Shown here one piece after another: positions 54,010 through 64,000 of a stretch of DNA of 64,000 nucleotides. The stretch lies in the NCBI GenBank assembly GCA_963978895.1, contig OZ022238.1:28771617-28835616 (forward strand), given 5' to 3'. Both the position numbers and the translations under genes were made by a program. The notes under the pieces are model-generated. The model was not told the origin of the DNA. It did not search any database and was given only the letters and a program-made list of their open reading frames with translations. This DNA comes from Erpobdella octoculata. Taxonomy: Eukaryota; Annelida; Clitellata; Hirudinida; Erpobdellidae. How positions within the stretch are numbered: the first letter of the stretch is position 1; the number at the start of each line of letters is the position of its first letter.

Positions 54010-54290
54010 GATCCGCTGCTGCGGACTGGGTCTAAAAAATCCGTGTTGGGCTTTATGGATTAGGCCGTGATTTCTGGGTCTTCAGACGGGTCGGGCCAAA
54101 CCTGAAATCAAGGTGGGACGTGCTGAGATTTTTCGCCAAGTAATATGGAAATTTTAAGGCCTGTAAAAACGGGCCAGACCCAAATTGGGCCGGGTGGGCC
54201 TGGAATTTTTGCTTATGAAATGAGCCGGACCAAGCTGTCGACGTGTCGGATCGTAAAAAATCAGCCCGTGATGAACTCTACATATTCTTT
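54010..54290 (+). mobile_element. old family C Helitron piece, + orientation
   Basis: GGCCTGTAAAAACGGGCC, CAAGGTGGGACG and CCAAACCTGAAATCAAGG are the GC-rich head region of family C read in the opposite direction to the other copies. It is much diverged and has no clean end. Confidence 0.6.
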
Positions 54291-54369
54291 GGAGAGAATA
54301 GAATATAGGTAATTACAAAGTCTAATCGTACATCTGTAACATATTCTTTATTGTCAGATCATCGCAGCC

Positions 54370-55400
54370 AGGGGCGCAACTAAAGGGGGCGGGGGAGCAA
54401 GCCTTCAAGCCAAATCGGAGGGCCTTGAAATTTTTCCAAATTCGATGAGTTTTTCTTTGGGTGGGGGTGCTACATTTATTCATAAACATATTTTCTTAAC
54501 ATTTGCTTTTCTATCATTAATAAATTCTTAAAGATACCAAAAAAAGATTGCAGACTGAAGATAGTCAAAAAAAATTTTAAGTGGTAGTAGAAGCAGATTA
54601 TTGAATAACACAGTTAATAGGCATTAATAGTTGATGATCGCTTTACATACACCCATTGAACCTGCCCATTATAACTGTTGCGCTGTAATACCTCGATTAT
54701 CAGCAATAACATTGGTTTGACCCACGCGTCCAAAAAAGAAATTCGGCAACCTATTCATTTTTCCTTCAGCTTTCATTTGCATTACAAATGATTACTGCTG
54801 TAAGAACTTCTAATTTAGAAAAAATAAAATGTCATTTTTAAGATGTTTTGCTGGACCTGAGTTCTGAACAGCCCCGCAACTACGGAGGGGCGAGGAGGCA
54901 AAGCCCCCTAGAAGATATTTCGCCCCCCTTAAAAATTTTAAGATATGTAGTTTTTTGAAATTTATAAACCTGTTAACCGTTACACAAGTAAATAGCTGGA
55001 TAAAACAGCGTATTTCGCCCCCCTCCTGAAAAATTCTAAGACATGTAATGTCTTGAACTTTATAAGCCTGTAAACTGGATAAGGCAGCGGATTTCGCACC
55101 CCCCAAATTCTAAGATACGTACCTATTTTTTCGAACCTGTATACAAGTTCATAGCTCGATAAGGCAGCGGATTTCCCCCCCCCCCCCCCTGAAAAATTCT
55201 AAGACATGTTCTTTTTTTAACTTTATAAACCTGTTATGTAATTTTTAGCTAGATAAAGCAGCGTATTTCGCCCTCCCCCTCTCTGAAAAATTCTAAGCTA
55301 TGTACCTTTGTGAACTTTATAAGCCTGTAAACCGTTATACTGGTACATAGCTGGCCAAAGCAGCGTATTCAGGAATAGTCACAAAATTGGGAATGTTGGG
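54370..55400. repeat. hAT-like end and tandem units of about 90-110 bp
   Basis: CAGGGGCGCAACTAAAGG at 54371 resembles a hAT end. From 54895 to 55375, four or five diverged units share GCAGCG(T/G)ATTTCGCCCCCC, TGAAAAATTCTAAGACATGT and ACTTTATAAGCCTGTAA. One unit carries a run of about 14 C (55176-55189). No transposase was found. Confidence 0.5.
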
Positions 55401-55830
55401 TATCTATCAACGTATCAACACACCTGCAATGGCTGCAATATAGTGTATTTTATATCCAATGCGGTTAACTTATTAACACATCACTGCAAACATCTCAGCA
55501 AAAGCTTGGGATGCAACTTTTTCTCAGGGCCCACCTATATTTTTTTAAAATCTAACATTTTTAAAGACCTCTTTAATTTTTTCTCCAAAAAAACTGATGA
55601 CCGGGGAGTTAGTCGGAGCTGCTTTTTCAAAAAAATGTCAAAGCCACTTTTTTATTTTTTCTCTAAAAAAATGATAGCTGATGACCGAGGGAGGGAGAGG
55701 GGGCTATTCGGAAATAGTTTATCCATACGTGTTAAACCACTTCAGGGGGCCCACTAGTGGGCCTATCCAATTATCCAACCTCAAAAACCTAAAATATCAG
55801 AATAGAAGCTTGAAGTATACCTATATAAAA

Positions 55831-57246
55831 CTAGCAGTGCCCGTAGCGGCTTCGCTTGCATGAAATTAGAGAATTTGAACCGAGCATCCATAGGTGTCGG
55901 CTCGGCCCGTCGACAACTTGGCCCAGTCCGTTTCAAAACCAAAATTCCTGGCCCGGCACGGCCCGTCTAATTTGGGCCCGGCCCGTTTTTACAGGCCTAG
56001 AAATTCTATATACTTGATGAAAAACTTCGGTCCGTCCCACCTTGACTTCAGGTTTGGCCCGGCTAGTCCGAAGACCCTAAAATCACTAAAATGTCTATAG
56101 GCTTAGTGAAAAACCTCGGCCCGTACCACCTTGATTTAAGGTTTAGCTTGGCCCGTAAAAAGACCCTAAAATAACGGCTTGGCCCGACCGGTGATAAACT
56201 GGACTCAGCTACTTTTAACAGGCACAAAACCTCAAAATACTAAGTTTTACACCTGTAATGCTTGCAGTTGTTGAGTAGCAGTTATTTTAAAACCAAATAA
56301 CCCTTATTTTGACCCCACATTTGAAGTCATGGAAACCAAAGTTTTAAAAAATGCTGAAACACGCATATCTTTTTTTCTACAATGCTTTTATTAACTCGTC
56401 GTCTCTGTTTCTCTGTCTGTTTTTTTTAATTCATTCGCCAGAGTCGTCGTCTCTGTTTTTCTGTTTCTCTGTCTGTTTCAATTCTTGTAATTCAATTTTT
56501 GAGTCACTTCCTGATGATAGATTTTTTTCAAATTTTGCATACATGCTCAAAATAGAACACAATGCAATATTCAATTATTAGTTTTACAATAAGTCAATTA
56601 ATTTAGTTAATTTTAATTAAACAGTCTACAAGAAACCGCAAATTGAATAAAATTTGTCTCATGGGAAGCTAGCTAAGTTGTTTATTTAACATGATGTGGT
56701 ACTCTGGAAGTTTGCCAAGGGAATTGTGAAGAGTAATATAAGAAAAAATTGATTGCAAAATTTGTGTTTTAATTACATATAAAAGCATTGGGTTTTAAAA
56801 ATTCGTTTTTAATTTACTTGTTTTGAGTAGATACTAAGTATTAATTTTTACATTTGTAGCAATTACAGTTGTTGAGTAGCAGTTACTTTAAAAACCAAAT
56901 AACCCTATTTCCCACCCCACATTTGAACTCCTGGAAACCAAATTTTCAAAAAATGATGAGACACGTATATCATTATTTTTAGAGTAGAAACTAAATACTA
57001 ATTTTTACTTTTGTAGCATTCTCAGTTTTTGAGTAGCAGCTACTTTAAAAACCAAGGAATCCTATTGTCTACCCCACATTTAAGGTCCTGGAAACCAAAT
57101 TTGTAAAAAATGGTGAAACACGTATATCTTTATTTTTAGAATAGAAACTAAATACTAATTTTTACATCTGTGGTATTTACAGTTTTTGAGTAGCAGTTAC
57201 TTTAAAAAACAAATAACCCTATATTCCACCCCACATTTGAAGTCCT
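55831..57246 (-). mobile_element. family C Helitron, copy C10, interrupted
   Basis: CTAG at 55831-55834 with the GCGGCTTCGCTTGC hairpin, GC-rich head and internal units to about 56370. Unrelated AT-rich sequence follows (56371-56820), and units resume from 56821. The right end is replaced at 57247 by a minisatellite, so no TC terminus is present. The 76-codon frame at 56351 is within the interruption and shows no domain. Confidence 0.72.
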
Positions 57247-57455
57247 GGAACATTTTGTCGTGAACGTTGTGTCGTGAACATTTTGTCGTGAACATTGTGT
57301 CGTTGAACATTTTGTCTGTGAACATTTTGTCTGTGAACATTTTGTCTGTGAACATTTTGTCGTGAACATTTTGTCGTGAACGTTGTGTCGTGAACGTTTT
57401 GTCGGGAACATTTTGTCGTTGAACATTTTGTCTGTGAACGTTTTGTCGTGACACC
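57247..57455. repeat. 14-16-bp minisatellite
   Basis: About 14 copies of GAACATTTTGTCGT or GAACATTTTGTCTGT begin within a family C unit at CCTGGAA. The reading frames through it (NVHDKMFTDKMF-like) are artefacts. Confidence 0.9.
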
Positions 57456-57649
57456 ATGAAAAAGCCTCAGGCTACAGACAAACAAAAAGTAGCGCTATCC
57501 AGGCATGGATACTGATTTTTTATGCAATTATTTATTTTTATTAGTTTATTTATCTATTATTATCATTTATTTTATTTTATTCTATTTATTATTATTTTTA
57601 ATTCGAAGTGGTTGTCTATAGGCGTAAAGTCTTCTAAACCACTATAATA

Positions 57650-57654
57650 AACGT

Positions 57655-57684
<30 letters not shown>
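57650..57684. repeat. (TTATC)n microsatellite
   Basis: Seven pentamer copies. The flanking sequence 57460-59360 otherwise holds no gene I can support; the overlapping 63- and 64-codon frames at about 57745 face each other and show no domain. Confidence 0.9.
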
Positions 57685-57685
<1 letters not shown>

Positions 57686-59360
57686 GAATGAAGTTGCAAA
57701 TTATAACTACAAAATTAAAGTTCAAATATTTTTAACACTTCTAAGGGGTGCCCTGGTCCCCCTGGATCTGCCGCTGCAGTTGGCTTACAAGAAACATGAC
57801 AAAAAGTTTATATGTATTTTCTGCATTGTCACTCAAAGATACTCTAAAGGCATTTATGGTCAACAAAGATTGGGTCAGTGCCAGTGTATTTTCACTGCCG
57901 ATCGAGCTGAAGCATCGATGGCAATACACATTCACGTGATGTGAAGCCTCTGATTAGCGCCTATAATCGGCTGAAAAATGACGATCGCCATAGCCCAACC
58001 GGTTTGAATTCCTGGCTTCGTCCGTCACTTCCATAGATCTATGGTCAGTTCACTGTTTCCGTGCCTACAATTTTTGAAGTTTTTAATACTTTTTAAGGTC
58101 CTGTGACGATTTGGACAGTCCACAAACAGGAGTTCGAGAGCTTTAACTACTCGGCTAGCAGTCCAAAGCACAATAATGCTTTTTCCGATATTTTCTGAAT
58201 ACATTAAACTGACACCTGTTTTTATATGCAGCGATATAATAAACCGAGATGACTATTAAGATCTGCGTCAAGAACACAGTACGTGTTTTGTTTAATAACA
58301 ATAGATTTATTTGATGTGTAAACAATTATCATGTCAGTAAAGATCGTGTGGTTTTGAAAGAAAATAGGTTACGTCTCTCCAAATTCAAAACTGAGATGAT
58401 CAGCTGTTTCCCCGCAACTTTATCATAATTTAATCGAGAGATGTGAAAGACTTTTATTAGGTAATTACCGGTAGAATACTTTTGTTCATGAATTTTGTCA
58501 ATTTACTCAAGCTAACGTTAGTGTTAAAAATACAATGACAATAAATTATTATAAATTATAAGTTCGAAGTAAAGCCCGTTATCGAGTTTCATTTTCATAA
58601 ACCTCTTTCTCGACCGGACGCTTTATTGCAGTTTCGGTTAGAAAAATATAAAATAAAACAAGTTTTAGGTGCATGCAGCATGAGTAAACCCGAACATCAC
58701 GCACATAATTGCAGGCGAAAGTATTTGAAGGGCGATTGAAGGTCTGGTGTTTGTGTGGGAGCGCTTGAACACGTTCATTTCATTAGGCTTGCTTGCTTAA
58801 AATATTCGCAGGTTGACTTGCGAGGGCTTCTTGATCGGCATCCGAGTTAGTAAATTTCAATTGCTATTTTGGCTCCTGTCTTTGTTTCGTGGCATAGCTA
58901 ATTTTACATTTCTAATTTTTAAAATTCTAGCAACATTGAAGATTTTTCATTTTAAAAAGTTTCAATGAGAAATACATACATGTGTATATATACATGCTTA
59001 TACTTTATACTAAATTTAAATTAAGTAGTAAATCAACTAAATTTAGATTTCCTGTCACATATTCTTATTGGTTTGGGAACTCATCATTCTTCTAATTGAA
59101 ATACATCTTTATTTGTACAGTTATTACTCAATTTCATACAAATACAAACATATTTTAAAAAAATTGTTGCAACAGTGAATTAATTCTGCAGAAGTTAATA
59201 ACTATTGTTATAGTTTGATATACATTTTAACAGGACATTAATTAAAATACAATTTTTGTTTTTGTTACATATTTATGAGCAGTTTAATGAAATAATAAAT
59301 GAAAACATTTTATAGACTAAAAAACCCACCAGAGTTGAGCGTGCTCAAAATTTTTTAACA

Positions 59361-60867
59361 ATGGCATCAGCAAGTATCAAAGAATTGTTCAGTCATGTTG
59401 TTGAAGAGGATCGCCATTCAAGCGTTAAAGTGACCATTGTTGGTACGGGGCAGGTGGGGATGGCATCTGCATTTGCTATGCTGACTCAAGTTAGAATTTA
59501 TCTGATTTTCAATTTTTTCAAGACTACCTGTAAAAATAAAGTGCAAAAGTGTTTTTGACATTTATGTGTTAGTCATCTGTTTACATTTTATTAATGTATA
59601 AATGACAATTGTGTATTTGAAAATAACATGTTTTTAATTGCTAGGGTGTTATTTCTGAACTTGCTCTAGTTGATATGGTAGCTGACAAACTAAAGGGTGA
59701 AATGATGGATCTTCAACACGGGCAAGCTTTTCTCAGGAGGGTCAAAGTTGTTGCAAGCACAGGTTTTTGAAAAAATGTCTTATTTGATTAGTTAAGCTCC
59801 AAAAAAAGCTTGAGTTTTAATTTTTGAGAAGTTCAATTGAAAGTTTCATTAGATCTCTCAATTTCATGGCATATTTTATATTTTATCTTTTCATGTCTAA
59901 TTTGAAGGCAAATAAAATTTGTTTAGTTCTTCTTAAGTAAGGTTTGAGATTAATTTCTAATTTGAAATTGCAGATTATTCAGTCACAGCAGGTTCAAGAA
60001 TTTGCGTTGTGACGGCCGGTGCGAGACAAAATCCTGGTGAAACAAGACTTCAACTTGTTCAAAAAAATGTTGCCATCTTTAAACGTTCGTTAAAAATTAT
60101 TTTACCTTGGCATTTTATAGAAGAATAAATGGTTTATTTTTTCCAAACAATAATATTCATTTTCTATTAATTGAATTATTTTTCTCAGGTTTTTGGTATG
60201 TTCTGCAGAATTTCAATTGCAATTCATATAATTTATACAAACTTTTATTTAGGTTACAATCTCTGTTTGTGTGTGTGTGTGGCTTTCTCTGTACACAAAT
60301 CTTGCAAGTGAAATTTAACCAGCTTTTTGACTAGCTAGAAAGCTGAAACTTTCAGCATAGCTTCATATTGGATGACAATACATGATTCAATTAAAAAAAA
60401 AACAAAAAAACTTAATTTGAACATCTTTCATATTTCTAAATCGGGTGTATTTGAAATTAAAGTTTGTGTTAAAAAACTTGTTTTTTCCTTTACTTGTTCA
60501 TATAGAGAATTAATATATAATGGTCTCAGTTATAACTTTTAAATTTCTAGATATTATTCCCAACCTGATCAAGTACAGCCCCAACTGCATCCTCATTATC
60601 GTTTCAAATCCAGGTTTCCAAAAACATTATAGCAATTTGTTTTAGTATATTAAAAATGTTATTATGACTCAATTCATTTAATAAATGTTACAGTGGATGT
60701 TTTGACATACATTGCTTGGAAAATCAGTGGCCTGCCAAGAAACCAGGTTATTGGAAGTGGAACTATGCTGGATTCTAGCAGGTTCAGATTTCTTCTCAGC
60801 CAGAAGATAGGAATTGCTCCAAGCAGCTGCCATGGTTACATCATTGGAGAACATGGCGATAGTAGTG
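59361..60867 (+). CDS. ldh: L-lactate dehydrogenase, first five coding exons (partial at 3' side)
   Basis: Exons: 59361-59489, 59645-59762, 59974-60084, 60551-60613 and 60694-60867; GT-AG introns, phases consistent, 595 nt, 198 complete codons. LDH interconverts pyruvate and lactate with NAD(H) in the cytosol. The start [10 protein letters not shown] precedes the Rossmann loop [14 protein letters not shown]. Next come the acidic strand end [39 protein letters not shown] (Gln of ARQ is the pyruvate-specificity position, against Arg in malate dehydrogenase; the second Arg is the mobile-loop catalytic residue), [26 protein letters not shown] (Asp and substrate-binding Arg) and [13 protein letters not shown] (active-site His). 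About 130 residues of the usual 330 are missing and were not found before 64000, so the next exon lies beyond the window or was lost. A 5' UTR exon is possible because CATTTTATAG precedes the start by about 46 bp. Confidence 0.94.
60238..60505. repeat. dispersed repeat in ldh intron 3
   Basis: Same orientation and high similarity to 53149-53395, including the (GT)n stretch and the A-run near 60390. Confidence 0.75.
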
Positions 60868-61124
60868 GTGAGTTATTAATTTTAGACAATAATAATAGAA
60901 TAACGTTATTGAATCAGCTAATAGAGTAGAAAGAAGTTAGGCTAGTAAGAGTCATAGAAGAGCATTCTAATAATAAAGTTACAAGCAAAACTAGCAGAGT
61001 GATGTTGCATTGAAGGGAGTATACAAAATCATGTTTCCTCTTGCGAAGATTATGACCATGATTTATCATTGCGTGGTCATACTCATTTGTAAACATTTCA
61101 CTTTCATACATACTTAGATACATA

Positions 61125-61600
61125 CACACTCCCACTCCCGGTCGTTATCCGTTCCCTGTCGCTTTCCCGCTCATTCTTTCGCTCTCAGTTGCCCCCCCCC
61201 TAGATCCAATTCTACATACATACATACATACATACATACATACATACATACATACATACATACATACATACATACATACATACATACATACATACATACA
61301 TACATAGATACATACACACACATACATACTTTGAATGAGCATTTAGTGCCGAAATATTGTAAAAAACACATACATACATACATACATACATACATACGTA
61401 CGTACATAAACACACACAGACATACACATACATACATACACATATACATACATACGCACATACATACATGCATGCATACATACATACATACATACATAAT
61501 CCCGTTCCCGCTCACGCTCATTTTCTCCTTTCCACTCTTTCCTAATTTCTTTTAGCCCATAAAAACGTAAAATACATTTGCTAAAAGTTGTTTGAAGCCT
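61125..61600 (-). mobile_element. degenerate family A Helitron pieces with (CATA)n
   Basis: CCCGGTCGTTATCCGTTCCC at 61136 and CCGTTCCCGCTCACGCTCAT at 61502-61590 are the family A minisatellite and its end (TAAAAACGTAAAATACATTTGCTAA). Between them (61213-61500) lie about 40 or more CATA/CACA repeats. The Met-Tyr-Val-Cys reading frames here are artefacts. Confidence 0.65.
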
Positions 61601-61789
61601 TCAAACGTTGTTACGTAAACTAAATTTGAATTTTATTACACAAATTACCTTTGATGGTCGTACATAGGCACTTTCGGCCTGGAAAGTTTTTTAGCCTACC
61701 TGAGCCGGGAGATTGGAGTTGGGGTCCAAACATTCTTAACATTCATCCCCTGTATGAAAACTACCTCCTTGCCAAATTTCATCAAGATC

Positions 61790-61958
61790 GCTCTCCCGCT
61801 CCGCTCATTTTGTGACCGATTTCAATTTTGTTTCACAAAAACCCACCATTGCCTCTTAAGCTTGTGTAAAAATTGCACTACGATTGAATGAATGGTGTAG
61901 CAATGCAGAAAGGGCATCTATACTTACATACATATTCTCATTTTTATATATATATAAG

Positions 61959-61959
<1 letters not shown>
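61790..61959 (-). mobile_element. family B Helitron tail, diverged copy B5
   Basis: GCTCTCCCGCTCCGCTCATT through TGAATGGTGTAGCAATGCAG to TATATATAAGA, followed by T. More diverged than the other copies. Confidence 0.65.
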
Positions 61960-61994
<35 letters not shown>

Positions 61995-61996
<2 letters not shown>

Positions 61997-62157
61997 CCCG
62001 CTCCGCTCATTTTGTGACGGATTTCAAATTTTTTTTTCTCTATATTTGATTCCCCTTGACTCTGAAGGTTGTGTGAAAATTTCATTACGATCGGATGAAT
62101 GGTGTAGCAATGCATAAATAGCATACATAAATACAAACATTCTTTTTTATATATATA
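61995..62157 (-). mobile_element. family B Helitron tail, copy B6
   Basis: GTTCCCGCTCCGCTCATTTT through CATTACGATCGG to TTTTTTATATATATAGA, followed by T. Sequence 62158-62560 has TTGATATATG repeats and a TGTGTTATGCA repeat but no element. Confidence 0.72.
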
Positions 62158-63041
62158 GATGTATTGATATATATACAGTGTATTTGAAAATAACATATAT
62201 TGATATATGTATATATATCAATATATGTTTGTTATATTTAGTGTTATATGCATTTGTTGATTTAGTATTGTGTGCATGTGTTATGCAACTGTTGATTTAG
62301 TATTGTATATATGTGTTATGCATTTGTTGAGTTGATGAATTAACGGGTATTATGTGTGAACTCAATAAAAGTGTCAATAATTTATAATTTTGTTATTTAC
62401 ATAGCTTACATAACATAAAGTATAATACAAATTTGATGAATTTATTACTGAAACAGACTTTAAAATAACATTTCAACTGCAAATTTGTAGAACAGTGTGG
62501 AACATCTGGAACAAAACTTTTAAGAAAATTTTTAGTTATGTATAGGAAATTTTATACAAGTAGTCAGTCCTTAATAAGCAACTGCGTTTGACTGTTTTGT
62601 GCGCATTCGAATAAAATCAAATAAAATAAAAAAAATATTCGCACCATCGAACAATTGCGAATAGCACACAAAATTTTTATTTATTTGAATTATTCAAATA
62701 AATGCGCACAATTTGTGCATACTGTGAATAATTTTAAATAAATTGTGAACAATTGCGCATATTTGCGATTATTTGATGTGAGTGGAAAATTTTATACCGA
62801 AATTTTTTTAAGGCGAATCAGTAATCATTTTTTAATATAAATAATAATTATTTTGAATTTTTGACATAAATTCATTTTTATTTGAAACTTTTCATAAATT
62901 TTTTTTTTATAAAATTTCTTGGTTCTGTTTTGCCGACACCGACAACACTCATACGATTGCGTTACTATCTTTCTTTTCCGCTTCTCTTCTCTTTCGTCCA
63001 TTTTAGCTTGCTATGAAATTCAATTCTCTTCAACTTTCTCA

Positions 63042-63269
63042 ATGTCAGCGACTGGTTCTGAGGATGATCTTAGCTGTTTCAGTGTAGGAAGCGAGAGTAA
63101 TTATAATAAAAAGTCAAGTAACATGTTATGGAGGTATTTTAAGAGAAGTAAATCCAACGATGGTTACACGGCAAGATGCAATCTTTGTAATAAATGTTTC
63201 AAAATGGGCAAAAAAGCTACAACTTCTTCAGTGAAATATCATTTACAGTCTCAACATCCATCCAAATAA
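63042..63269 (+). CDS. BED-type zinc-finger ORF, probably a hAT remnant
   Basis: A 75-codon frame from ATG 63042 (open upstream in frame from 62919). After a Ser-rich start it encodes LWRYFKRS, CNLCNKCF and VKYHLQSQH, a BED finger with the pattern C-x2-C-x17-H-x4-H, and then stops. BED fingers form the DNA-binding N-terminus of hAT transposases. Sequence 62580-62790 just upstream has repeated GCGCATTCGAAT / TTGCGAATA / AATTGCGCATATTTGCG motifs, which would fit hAT subterminal repeats. No catalytic domain follows. It could also be an exon of a gene continuing elsewhere, as the stop comes right after the finger. Confidence 0.55.
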   Translation: MSATGSEDDLSCFSVGSESNYNKKSSNMLWRYFKRSKSNDGYTARCNLCNKCFKMGKKATTSSVKYHLQSQHPSK

Positions 63270-63313
63270 AATGAATAACAGAATGTTTTTTAAATTACAA
63301 CATAAATGATCAC

Positions 63314-63512
63314 ATTTCTGTTAAGAATTCTTTTGCTAAACGCTCTTTTTCCTACTCTGGTCCCTTTCTCTGGAACTCTCTTCCTACTTCTCTCACAGTT
63401 TTCCGTCGGGGACTTAAAACTTATTTATTTAATAACTTTGTGGCCGAGCGCTATTGAACGATAGGAAATAGCGCTATACAAATTCAACCGATTGATTGAT
63501 TTATCAATTTAT
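63314..63512 (+). pseudogene. LINE 3' end fragment
   Basis: The plus frame from about 63318 encodes FAKRSFSYSGPFLWNSLPTS, then FRRGLKTYLF, and stops at 63455: the conserved C-terminal tail of LINE reverse transcriptases (RSFSY..P.LWNSLP...LK.YLF). It is followed by GCGCTATACAAAT and GATTGATTGATTT, a LINE-type 3' terminus. It differs from the LINEs at 26876 and 46940. From 63513 to 64000 nothing further is supported. Confidence 0.75.
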
Positions 63513-64000
63513 GATAAATTGAAATTATTCAGTAAAATTCACAACAGTCAAGAAAATTCTTGTGAACTTTTAAATCAGAGGTTCTTGAAAATATATAAAA
63601 CTGCTGGGCTTTGTTGCACCAAAATTAATATTTTTATATGCGTAATTAACAATTTTAAAACTCGCAAAGGTAGCTTCATCAATTTTGGTTTCAGCATTAG
63701 TATTTTAAAAGTTGTGCATAAGTTGAACTCTTTAAACTTGGCATTAGTTTCCTGGTCCATAAATTGGTTTTAGTACAAGTAGGGTTACAATCAAGTGAAA
63801 CATTGTAAACAAAATATGTAATTATTGTGAACTATAATGTGAATGGTTATTTTAAAGTAGAAATTACATACATACCGTCAGTAGGGAGAACTGACAAAGA
63901 AAGGGTATTCCTATGATAAAATTTCAAAAGAGATTCTTCTGGTTTATAAGTCAAAGCAGTCATTTAAATAGGTAAGTCTTTAACTAAAGACTATCTGTAT

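Noticed and set aside
57197..57485. Overlapping minus frames with Asn-Val-His-Asp-Lys repeats
   Set aside because: All derive from the GAACATTTTGTC minisatellite and are open in three frames.
61145..61555. Cys/Met/Val/Tyr-rich frames resembling a small Cys-rich protein
   Set aside because: Translation of CATA/CACA repeats.
63492..63773. 93-codon frame as a possible remaining ldh exon
   Set aside because: No LDH C-terminal motifs, no suitable splice acceptor, and composition like AT-rich noncoding sequence.

Overview
The window is AT-rich animal nuclear DNA, very probably from an invertebrate. Two ordinary metazoan protein genes with GT-AG introns are present. Everything else I can classify is transposon debris (Helitrons, hAT, MULE, Penelope-like, LINE, Ty3/Gypsy, a tRNA-derived SINE) and very long microsatellites. 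I could not fix the phylum. There are no bacterial-type operons, CRISPR arrays or rRNA genes.

Genes. (1) A complete eIF3 subunit J gene on the + strand, nine coding exons from 37128 to 50127. The joined exons give 732 nt (243 codons plus stop), and every junction is in phase. Its introns hold a MULE, a hAT carrying two smaller insertions, a LINE and four minisatellite arrays. (2) The first five coding exons of an L-lactate dehydrogenase gene on the + strand (59361-60867, 198 codons). It keeps the nucleotide-binding loop and the catalytic Arg, Asp and His; the C-terminal third is not seen before the window ends.

Layout. 1-5.5 kb: SINE, Helitron ends, a decayed ORF, a Gypsy integrase remnant and a rearranged Penelope fragment. 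5.5-9.7 kb: a head-to-tail array of about 1.2-kb units, each ending in a 20-nt palindrome, a 10-nt spacer and CTGG, as expected of tandem Helitrons. 9.7-12.5 kb: short direct repeats and an unrecognised broken minus-strand ORF. 12.7-14.9 kb: a Penelope-like reverse transcriptase/GIY-YIG ORF. 14.9-19.5 kb: a TIR element, two hAT elements and a Helitron protein remnant with an intact 3' end. 19.5-36.9 kb: a dense accumulation of non-autonomous Helitrons, locally duplicated, with hexanucleotide arrays of about 3.1 and 0.9 kb. 37-50 kb: eif3j. 50-59 kb: intergenic, with hAT and Helitron pieces and tandem repeats. 59-64 kb: ldh exons, then Helitron tails, a BED finger and a LINE end.

The genes have no visible functional link to each other. 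The coherent story is Helitron activity: several families end in a hairpin plus CTAG or CTGG, start with TC, sit at A/T targets in TA microsatellites, and are often nested or tandem. Many long ORFs in the window are translations of microsatellites and are not annotated. Family names and boundaries were read by eye; no database search or alignment program was run.
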